A DNA stretch of 35,296 nt from Acidobacteriota bacterium (GTDB lineage: Bacteria > Acidobacteriota > Vicinamibacteria > Marinacidobacterales > SMYC01), in contig SMYC01000264.1 in assembly GCA_004356105.1 (NCBI GenBank), positions 1-35,296 of the forward strand. The letters run 5' to 3'. Below, piece after piece: positions 1-5,962 of the stretch. The position numbers were made by a program, and so were the translations under genes. The notes below the pieces were generated by a model, which had not been told where the DNA came from, made no database searches, and saw only the letters and a program-made list of their open reading frames with translations. Position 1 is the stretch's first letter; the number at the start of each line of letters is the position of its first letter.

Positions 1-228
1 AGAAAACTGCTGGGAATGAACATCCTCGATACGGGATCCGGATACAATTCTCAGAATGCCATGCCGGTTCACTTTGGAATAGCAAACGAGGGGTTGGTCG
101 ATGTCGAAGTTACTACGTTGACCAAGAACGGAAGAAAGACGGCTCTATTGTCGCGGGTTGATCCCAAGCAACACACGGGCCGCTGGCTTGTCGTAAAAGT
201 GGACGGTGAAGGAAACTTGGTCAAGTAG
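1..228 (+). CDS. ASPIC/UnbV domain protein, C-terminal end (partial)
   Basis: The frame is open from the first base of the window and ends at a TAG at 226-228, so only the last 75 residues of a longer protein are present. The pattern GSGYNSQNAMPVHFGIA followed by VDVEVTTLTKNGRK matches the ASPIC/UnbV domain, where a glycine-rich loop and a hydrophobic HFG(L/I) strand precede a VxVxxxxG strand. This domain normally ends secreted FG-GAP/CRTAC1-like beta-propeller proteins, and such proteins are common in Acidobacteriota. The ATG at 16 is internal, not a start. The N-terminal propeller and signal peptide lie outside the window. The function of these proteins is unknown; binding of extracellular ligands is the usual suggestion. 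Confidence 0.7.
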   Translation, partial: RKLLGMNILDTGSGYNSQNAMPVHFGIANEGLVDVEVTTLTKNGRKTALLSRVDPKQHTGRWLVVKVDGEGNLVK

Positions 229-313
229 CAAGAAAGACGAACCCGGCGATCCTCACGGCGGCGACACATCGGTTCCGCGCAAGGTGGCGGCGCCGTTGGT
301 CTACCCGACGCCG

Positions 314-835
314 CTAATTGCCAATGCGATAGATGACGTTGGCGCGATCACCACTGACATAAATGGTTCCGTCCTCTCTGACCGCCACGCCGGTGAAGAG
401 GAACGTCTCGGGCAAGCCGGCCGGACCTTCGGCGCCAATCTGGAGTCCTTCAGCGATCGTTTGACGCTCGCCAGACTCGAGGTCCACGATGGGTGAAGGG
501 TTCGCGGCCGGCGTCCACGTGTCGAATCCCAGATTGGCCACGCCGTCGCGGCACTGCTTCGCGAGCGCCACGGTGTGTTTTTCGATTCTATCGAGCCCCA
601 CTTCCTTCAAGTAACCGAGTGCGGCCTTCAGTTCGTACACGGTCGCGTAGATCGCACCGCCATATTCGTACTTCCTCGCGGTGTCGAACAGCTCGAACCG
701 ATAGTCCGGAAGCTCTCCCGTGGCTTGCCCGTGGCCATAGCGATCCGGCTTCAGCCAGCCGAGGTGCTCTTCGCGGACGAAAAACGGTGCTGCGCCCCAG
801 CTCGACAAGAGCCACTTGTAAGCGGTCGAGCACAT
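314..835 (-). pseudogene. Chimeric remnant: class V aminotransferase fragment joined to a propeller C-terminus
   Basis: The first 115 or so residues match the C-terminal half of a fold-type I class V aminotransferase (isopenicillin-N-epimerase/kynureninase-like). STAYKWLLSSWG carries the PLP lysine, and the motifs FFVREEHL, PDRYGHGQA, YRFELFDTARKYEYG and HTVALAKQCRDG follow in family order. The large PLP-binding N-terminal part, about 200 residues, is missing. After NPSPIV the sequence switches to a different type (IAEGLQIGAEGPAGLPET, then TGVAVREDGTIYVSG and a final NVIYRIGN), which resembles the end of a ScyD/ScyE- or gluconolactonase-like propeller. The simplest reading is a deletion that fused two broken genes in frame. 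There is no convincing ribosome binding site, and the frame stays open without ATG, GTG or TTG back to a TAA near 925. Unlikely to be functional. Confidence 0.6.
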
Positions 836-1099
836 GCTGTTCCACCCTCCGGGACCCTTAGTGCGCGAATCGCTCTTGATTCCGGCAACGGCTTCGCCTG
901 AACTTCTCGATACATCGAAAATCGATTAGACGAACCCATGGCCGCGGGCACGTCCACCACCAAAGTGAAACCAAGTGGATCGGTCAGCGTGCACATACGT
1001 CCCGAACCTCAGAACCTTGATTCGTCGGAAGATCGGGAGGTTTCGTCGGCGCGGCCGGCGTCTGTTTCTGCCTGATTGCTCTCTAAGATGAGAAAAGTG
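836..1099. other. Noncoding or decayed stretch
   Basis: No frame here reads like a protein family I recognise. The short minus-strand frame at about 870-996 has plausible composition but matches nothing I can name. This stretch separates the aminotransferase remnant from the toxin-antitoxin locus and ends at a hairpin terminator. Confidence 0.4.
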
Positions 1100-1129
1100 G
1101 CGGGAGACGTCCCGCTTTCCGGTTTTTTT
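1100..1129 (+). terminator. Rho-independent terminator
   Basis: GCGGGA (1100-1105), loop GACG, TCCCGC (1110-1115), then TTTCCGG and seven T. The stem is a perfect 6 bp and the T tract follows on the plus strand. No intact plus-strand gene lies directly upstream, so it may be left from a lost gene, or it may insulate the toxin-antitoxin operon. Confidence 0.65.
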
Positions 1130-1149
1130 CGATCCGTACGGCATACCAG

Positions 1150-1228
1150 AAAGGGAAATGTTAAGCGGTCCCTAAAACGTATAATTCAAAGTGGGTACAA
1201 TATTGGGAACCGTATTATCCCTTCAACC
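1150..1228 (+). promoter_or_regulatory. AT-rich control region of the higBA-like operon
   Basis: An AT-rich stretch precedes the toxin gene in otherwise GC-rich DNA. It contains a perfect -10 hexamer TATAAT at 1180-1185, without a clear -35, and three similar heptamers GTATAAT (1179), GTACAAT (about 1195) and GTATTAT (about 1212). These could be operator repeats for the HTH antitoxin encoded downstream. The operator role is inference. Confidence 0.4.
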
Positions 1229-1540
1229 ATGAAGCTGGTCGGGCGAGACAAGCTTACGAAATTCGCAAAGCGTCACGCCAGCGCCCGCAGCGCAATCAAT
1301 GCATGGGTGGCCGAGGTCGAACGCGCAACGTGGCAGACGCCGACAGATATTCGCGAGCGTTATTCGTCCGCCAGCTTCCTAGACGACAATGTCGTTGTGT
1401 TCAATTTAAAGGGAAATGACTATCGGTTGAAAGTGCGGGTGATGCTACAGTCCGGCGTCGTAGTCGTTCTACAGGTTGAGACGCACGCCGAATACGACAA
1501 ATGGGCTGAGAAAGGAGAATCTTGTGATCAGTCCGATTAG
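1229..1540 (+). CDS. higB: HigB-type RelE-fold toxin
   Basis: Predicted 103-residue toxin of the HigB_toxin family, which are RelE-fold mRNA interferases that cut translating mRNA. The family pattern is clear: an N-terminal helix (MKLVGRDKLTKFAKRHASAR), a conserved WxxxVExAxWQTPxDIRERY block, a central strand VVVFNLKGNDYRLKVRV, and the C-terminal THAEYDKWAEKG. The frame is open upstream to 1076, but the ATG at 1229 fits the family N-terminus (basic start, then helix 1); the upstream residues do not. No strong ribosome binding site precedes it. The gene overlaps the start of the antitoxin gene by 17 bp, the usual toxin-first higBA order. Length is normal and no lesion is visible. Confidence 0.85.
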   Translation: MKLVGRDKLTKFAKRHASARSAINAWVAEVERATWQTPTDIRERYSSASFLDDNVVVFNLKGNDYRLKVRVMLQSGVVVVLQVETHAEYDKWAEKGESCDQSD

Positions 1541-2738
1541 GACCACTGCAGACCACGAGGCGGCGATTGCGGAAATCGAGCGACTCGCCATCAGGGATCC
1601 TGCGCCTCGAAGCAAGGACGCTGACCGGCTAGAGATTCTTGCAACCTTGGCGGAGGCATACGAGAAAGTGCACTTCCCGATCGACAAGCCCACGCCAGGA
1701 GAAGCTATCGAGTTCCGAATGGAGCAGCTCGGACTCAAGCCGAAAGACTTAGTGCCCTACATCGGGAGCCGCAGCAGGGTTTCAGAGGTGCTGTCAGGCA
1801 AGCGGCCGTTAACGCTCCGGATGATCCGCACGTTATCCGACCGGCTAGATATCCCCTCGGGGGTTCTTTTGCAGGAGCCCCCAAAGGTGCTGCCGCCGAA
1901 CGTTGATATCGATTGGCGAAAGTTCCCTATTGCGGTGATGGTGGCCCGGAAATGGATCATCACCAGCCTCGATCAGGTGTTGGGCCGCGAGGAGGAGCTC
2001 ATGCGCAGTTTCTTAGCGCGGGTCAATGGTGCGGATCTGATTTCCGTTCTTTATCGAAAGACCAAATTCGCAGCAAGAACTGCCCGCAAAATGGACCAAT
2101 ATGCTTTGGTCGCATGGTGTGCTCGCGTTCTGGGCCTCGCGCAAGATCAGGTCGTTGAAAAATACACCGCCGGCACCGTCAATGCCGAGTTCATGCAGAA
2201 CGTCGCTCGGTGCAGCTGGAGCGAAAACGGCCCACTCCTGGCCCAGGAATTCCTTGCCAACCACGGGATCCATCTAGTCGTCGAGCCGCATCTGCCAAGA
2301 ACGTACCTTGATGGAAGCGCTTGCTTGATGGCAAAGAGTGGTGCTCCTGTAATCGGAATGACAATTCGCCACGATCGGATCGACAACTTCTGGTTCGTAT
2401 TGCTTCACGAACTCGCCCATATTCGGAAACACGTCGACATCGACGGCGAGCATGCTTTGTCGTTCTTTGACGATCTCGACGTTGAGCCCGGAGATGCGAA
2501 GGAGATCGAGGCCGATAACCTGGCCTCGGAAGCGCTTATCCCGCAGCACGTATGGGAGAACGTAGCGTCGCCGATGACCCCTGGAGTGATCGCGAAGCTA
2601 GCGGCGGAATTGACGATTCACTCGGCGATTATCGCCGGCCGTTATCGTCACGAGTCGAAGAACTACAAGCGCTTTTCGAAAATGGTAGGACGGAATGGTG
2701 TCCGCAAATTGTTCAAGGAGGTGAGCTGGCAGCAATAG
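1524..2738 (+). CDS. HigA-type HTH antitoxin fused to ImmA/IrrE metallopeptidase
   Basis: A 404-residue, two-part protein. Residues 1-120 match COG5499-like HigA antitoxins: an acidic helical N-terminus (TTADHEAAIAEIERL) and an HTH around residues 65-112 (KPKDLVPYIGSRSRVSEVLS, then KRPLTLRMIRTLSDRL). Residues 135-404 are an ImmA/IrrE-type zinc peptidase with the metal site LLHELAHIRKH (HELAH at residues 295-299) and a downstream acidic ligand in EIEADNLASEALIP near residue 330. GTG at 1524 is chosen because AAGGAG lies 6 bases upstream and the HigA homology begins here, although the frame is open from 1476. HigA binds HigB and represses the operon. ImmA/IrrE proteases cleave repressors under stress, so autocleavage or cleavage-triggered release of HigB is an inference. 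Confidence 0.82.
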   Translation: MISPIRTTADHEAAIAEIERLAIRDPAPRSKDADRLEILATLAEAYEKVHFPIDKPTPGEAIEFRMEQLGLKPKDLVPYIGSRSRVSEVLSGKRPLTLRMIRTLSDRLDIPSGVLLQEPPKVLPPNVDIDWRKFPIAVMVARKWIITSLDQVLGREEELMRSFLARVNGADLISVLYRKTKFAARTARKMDQYALVAWCARVLGLAQDQVVEKYTAGTVNAEFMQNVARCSWSENGPLLAQEFLANHGIHLVVEPHLPRTYLDGSACLMAKSGAPVIGMTIRHDRIDNFWFVLLHELAHIRKHVDIDGEHALSFFDDLDVEPGDAKEIEADNLASEALIPQHVWENVASPMTPGVIAKLAAELTIHSAIIAGRYRHESKNYKRFSKMVGRNGVRKLFKEVSWQQ

Positions 2739-3813
2739 TTCGACCTGGAGCCGAAGTAGACGTCACCGTTCAAGGCTACGCGCGACGATGGCTCGCGGAC
2801 CTGAACGCGGCGGAAGAGCCCGAGCCCCAAACGCGGGCGAACTATCGTCAGTTCATGCGACTGTATGTCCTCCCGTCGTTCGCCAAGCTGCGGGTCGATA
2901 GAATCCAGGACATCACGGCCCGCTCGGTGAAGGATGCCTTTCTCCTGCTCAAAGAGAAGGGTTTATCTTCCAACACGATCCGCATTGCACGATCGGTCCT
3001 CCGGCAACTGCTCGGCTCGGCCGTCGAGGATGGAATCATCCCGAACAACCCGGTCCTCGAGATCCGGCGCACAAGGTCCAAGGGCAAGAAGCAAAAGGTT
3101 CGTGCGATGACGTGGGCGCAGCGAGAGAAGTTCATCAGCACCATGCACAAGAAGAACGTCATCGCTGTGACGTATCAAGCCGCCTTCGATCTCGCGTTCA
3201 TGACGGGCATCCGTCCGGGGGAGCTCTGGGCGCTCAGAACGACCGACGTCGATCTCGAGACGCGGAAGCTTCGTGTTGAACGAGCAAAGGAAACGAAGTC
3301 GACGAGGACCCACGAACAGCGAGAGGTCGACCTATCGCCGTCGACGGTCGAGATGATGGGGTCGTATCTCGCATGGCGTCGCGAGTGGTGCCTCCAGGGC
3401 GGGAAAGCTTCAGGCAATTTACCTGAAGCTTCCATCGATACCGACTGGCTCTTCCCGAACGAGGCCGGCGGTCTCATCGACCACGATGGCGCCGTGAAGC
3501 GATTCAACCGCGTTTTGAAATCCGCGCGTCTCCAGCACTCCGCCTTTACGACACGAGCCACACCTACGCGACGCTTCTTCTCGAGCGACACACGCCCATC
3601 GCCTACGTGGCCAAGCAGCTCGGACACGCGAAACCAGAGACGACTTTGAGGTTTTACACGGACTGGTTACCGGACGAAGATCCTGGTTATGTCGAGCGGC
3701 TCGATCGGGAATGGAACCAGAATGGAACCAAAACGACGAAAGTGGCGCGCCCTGGGGGATTCGAACCTCCGACCTACAGATTCGTAGTCTGTCGCTCTAT
3801 CCAGCTGAGCTAA
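2726..3813 (+). pseudogene. Tyrosine recombinase (phage/island integrase), frameshifted
   Basis: The first part (frame of 2726-3540) has a SAM-like core-binding domain (WLADLNAAEEPEPQTRANY) and a catalytic domain with box I Arg in TGIRPGELWALR (codon 3212-3214). Near 3537-3541 the frame shifts by one. The rest, RLYDTSHTYATLLLERH, AYVAKQLGHAKPETTL and RFYTDWLP with the nucleophile Tyr at 3655-3657, is in another frame. Box II, normally HxLRH or YDLRH, reads YDTSH: the catalytic Arg is Ser (3556-3558). Both lesions suggest an inactive enzyme. The start is uncertain: the frame is open from 2552, inside the antitoxin gene, and CTG at 2726 follows AAGGAGG. The tail reads on into the tRNA-Arg gene and stops at 3811-3813; homology ends before the tRNA. 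Confidence 0.8.
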
Positions 3814-3819
3814 GGGCGC
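3743..3819 (-). tRNA. tRNA-Arg (anticodon ACG)
   Basis: A 77-nt cloverleaf on the minus strand. The acceptor stem GCGCCCT pairs with AGGGCGC, followed by discriminator G and encoded CCA at 3745-3743. The anticodon arm is ACAGA-CTACGAA-TCTGT with anticodon ACG, and the T arm is GGAGG-TTCGAAT-CCCCC. The integrase remnant lies directly at its 3' end, the usual position for an island that used this gene as attachment site. Confidence 0.96.
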
Positions 3820-3842
3820 GTCATGCGGCAGGTGAGATGCCG

Positions 3843-3871
3843 ATCCTAACAACACCGTCCGGGAGCGTCAA
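3843..3871 (-). promoter_or_regulatory. Sigma70-type promoter of tRNA-Arg
   Basis: On the minus strand TTGACG (3871-3866), a 17-base spacer, then TAGGAT (3848-3843). The predicted start is near 3836, about 17 bases before the mature tRNA 5' end at 3819. Confidence 0.75.
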
Positions 3872-3911
3872 GAGAGGCGTTCACGTCTTAGAATCTCCCC
3901 CTGGAGGAACC

Positions 3912-4300
3912 ATGCCGAAAGCAATGTTTGGGCGGCCCCGCGGTGGGCGTGTCGGCAAGCTCGCAGCAGGAGCGCTACGTCCCAGCGACGGAACAGCTCG
4001 TCGTGGAGCTTTTAGTAGACGACCTCGGTTTCCTGTTCGTGCGGCGGGACGAGACGTTCGCCGAGCTTTCGTGGGAAGACCAACTTTTCTTTCTCGATGC
4101 GACAAAACCGTCGCCGGATGTCGACGCGGCCGCTGCAAATCTCGGCATCATGGTCGCCAACGTAAACGAGTATTGGCAGCGGGTGCAGGGCTCGGAAGCG
4201 CGGGTGCTCAAGCCGATCGGTAATCGCTATTACGGTCTACGCGATTTCACGAGCGCGGATCCTGATGGCTTCGGTAGACGCGGCTCGAGGATCTTACGGC
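3912..4300 (+). pseudogene. VOC/glyoxalase-bleomycin-resistance-like gene, broken
   Basis: The frame from about 3967 reads as a VOC-fold protein: ERYVPATEQLVVEL, ETFAELSWEDQLFFLD, NLGIMVANVNEYW, then KPIGNRYYGLRDF and DPDGFG, the conserved metal-site end of the fold. Three faults are visible. The only good start signal, GGAGG at 3903-3907 with ATG at 3912, is in a different frame from the VOC sequence, so a frameshift lies between about 3925 and 3965. After VELLVDD the text jumps directly to LGFLFVRR, so the usual SxxFYxx helix of about 10 residues is deleted. The end after GFG does not match the family and runs on antisense to the next gene, to 4530. VOC proteins are small metal-dependent or binding proteins with varied substrates; this copy is probably dead. 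Confidence 0.6.
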
Positions 4301-4749
4301 GCCTTGATTGGACGGAACGCGAACACCTGAGCGCCTTCGTCTCCTTCGATCCGCGCGGTAAGGCTTCCGTCATCGCCCTTACGGTAGCGGATGATCTTGG
4401 GATGGTCGTGCTCCGGGTTCTCGAACACGGCGCTTTCGCCTTCGAGCTTCACGAGCTTGAAGTCCGTTCCCGCTCGTCCGTTGGGCTGGGCGACGTAGTA
4501 AACGCCCTCGGCACGGACTTCGATGCGTAGAAATTCGAACCCGACGGTTTTATCACCAACCACCGTTCGGGAAACGCCGAGCATCATCCCGCCGGACGCC
4601 TTTGTCCAGTGCTCCTCGATGACGGCATGGCCCATCTCGCCGCGCCATCCTCCCGCGAGCCAGCTCAGTCCCGCAAGATCCTCCGGGGCGCCCGCTCGGG
4701 CACCAAGACCGAGAATGGCGAGGCCAAGCGCAAGTGCAGAAGCTTTCAT
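4294..4749 (-). CDS. DUF6265-like exported protein
   Basis: A 151-residue protein with a signal peptide (MKASALALGLAILGLGARAG, cleavage near residue 20). The rest follows the DUF6265 pattern: LSWLAGGWRGEMG, EEHWTKASGGMMLGVSRTV, FEFLRIEVR, VYYVAQPNGR, and VFENPEHDHPKIIRYRK. These proteins are predicted lipocalin/FABP-like beta barrels exported to the periplasm or surface; no function is established. The start ATG overlaps the stop of the upstream asparaginase-like gene by 4 bp (ATGA), so the two are translationally coupled and probably one operon. No lesion is visible and the length is normal. Confidence 0.8.
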   Translation of the reverse strand: MKASALALGLAILGLGARAGAPEDLAGLSWLAGGWRGEMGHAVIEEHWTKASGGMMLGVSRTVVGDKTVGFEFLRIEVRAEGVYYVAQPNGRAGTDFKLVKLEGESAVFENPEHDHPKIIRYRKGDDGSLTARIEGDEGAQVFAFRPIKAP

Positions 4750-5669
4750 ATCCCGATCTCCGGTTGGGTCATACCTTCGGCCAAATAGGCGTAAGCCATA
4801 TGAGGCGTATTGAAAGCATGGCCAAGCTCGCCTTTGAAATCGACGAGGATGATTCCGCCGTGTCCTTGGGTCCGCGACTCGAGAATGCGCACGGCCTGCT
4901 GCGCCGCTTCCGCGGGGCCGAGTCCGGACGTGATCGAATCGACCGCTCGGAGCGCCAAACCGACCCGCATGATCCCTTCACCCCAACCCGTCGAGGAGCC
5001 GGCCCCTCGACGATCGTCGGCATAGAGCCCCGCGCCGATGAGCGGCGAGTCCCCTATGCGCCCTGGGAGCTTCAGGAGCGATCCGCCCGTTGACGTGGCG
5101 GCAGCGACGTGGCCATGGGCGTCGCATGCGACAGCGCCAACAGTATCTGCGGGGCCTCCTACTGGGTCGAGGCCGCCTGACTTTGACAATTGCTTGGCTC
5201 TCTCGTAACGCTTCCGCTCGCGCTCCACGATGAGGGAGTCGGGCGAGCATGTAGCGACCCCTGCTTCCTCTGCGAAAGCCCGCGCGCCGTCTCCAACCAA
5301 CATTACGTGGGGCGCTCTCTCCAAAATACCGCGCGCGAGCGCTACCGCATGCACCACGCCGCTCAGGCAAGCCACAGCCCCAGCCTTTAAATCCGCGCCG
5401 TTCATAATGGCTGCGTCGAGTAGTACTTCGCCTTCGGCGTTCAGGACTGCGCCGCGACCCGCGTTGAAGGTCTCGTCGACCTCCAGATGCTCCACTGCTT
5501 TTTGTACGGCGTCGAGGGCGGATCCTCCCGTGAGTAACGTCTCGAATCCCGCCATAGAGGCTCGATGGACGCCTTTTTGGTGCGCCTCGCGCTCGATTTC
5601 GGGAATCGCCCACGCGCCGCCATGGACGAAAATGGCCGGACGCGCTTTTCGTTTGGAAGGCTTGTCCAT
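4746..5669 (-). CDS. Isoaspartyl peptidase / L-asparaginase (Ntn hydrolase)
   Basis: A plant-type asparaginase precursor that cleaves itself to expose an N-terminal threonine; it hydrolyses L-asparagine and isoaspartyl dipeptides. Visible family features are FVHGGAWAIP at the N-terminus, NAGRGAVLNAEGEVLLDAAI, the autocleavage region GGPADTVGAVACD (predicted cut before the Thr; the preceding residue is Asp where Gly is more usual), the substrate site STGGSLLKLPGRIGDSPLIG, and a C-terminal HGGIILVD. The length of 307 residues is normal. ATG at 5669 is preferred; GTG codons at 5681 and 5708 are possible. The gene begins about 50 bases after the tRNA-Glu 3' end with no terminator visible, so it may be read through from the tRNA promoter. 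It overlaps the DUF6265 gene by 4 bp. Confidence 0.9.
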   Translation of the reverse strand: MDKPSKRKARPAIFVHGGAWAIPEIEREAHQKGVHRASMAGFETLLTGGSALDAVQKAVEHLEVDETFNAGRGAVLNAEGEVLLDAAIMNGADLKAGAVACLSGVVHAVALARGILERAPHVMLVGDGARAFAEEAGVATCSPDSLIVERERKRYERAKQLSKSGGLDPVGGPADTVGAVACDAHGHVAAATSTGGSLLKLPGRIGDSPLIGAGLYADDRRGAGSSTGWGEGIMRVGLALRAVDSITSGLGPAEAAQQAVRILESRTQGHGGIILVDFKGELGHAFNTPHMAYAYLAEGMTQPEIGI

Positions 5670-5719
5670 CCTCTTGCTCACCCAAAAAGGCACGGCGCCA
5701 AGAGGCACCGCTGTCGGCT

Positions 5720-5795
5720 TGGTAGCGCTACGGGGATTCGAACCCCGGTTTGATGGCTGAGAACCACCCGTCCTAGTCCCCTAGACGATAGCGCC
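5720..5795 (-). tRNA. tRNA-Glu (anticodon CTC)
   Basis: A 76-nt cloverleaf on the minus strand. The acceptor stem GGCGCTA pairs with TAGCGCT (closing G-U), with an encoded CCA at 5722-5720. The D arm starts GTCTAGGGG. The anticodon arm is GGTGG-TTCTCAG-CCATC, giving anticodon CTC, and the T arm is CGGGG-TTCGAAT-CCCCG. Confidence 0.95.
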
Positions 5796-5815
5796 ACTGC
5801 CAAGCAGTCGAAAAA

Positions 5816-5844
5816 AAATTAGCACAGGCGTACCAATCTGTCAA
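5816..5844 (-). promoter_or_regulatory. Sigma70 promoter of tRNA-Glu
   Basis: On the minus strand a perfect -35 TTGACA (5844-5839), exactly 17 bases of spacer, and -10 TAATTT (5821-5816). The predicted start is near 5809, about 14 bases before the tRNA. Confidence 0.85.
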
Positions 5845-5962
5845 TTTTAGTTGGGCCCGGGTCGCGATCGCAAACGTTGCTCCAGGTGCTAAAATAGAGG
5901 TCAAATCAAACAACCTAGTGTGTTTCTTCGCCAGGGGGTATCCCGCTGGCGGCTTCGACTCT

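Noticed and set aside
3670..3813. Continuation of the recombinase frame with the text GGFEPPTYRF
   Set aside because: This is the well-known false translation of a tRNA gene read antisense; it lies over tRNA-Arg.
4300..4530. C-terminal extension of the VOC frame
   Set aside because: It runs antisense to the DUF6265-like gene, whose coding text is convincing, and shows no homology to VOC ends.
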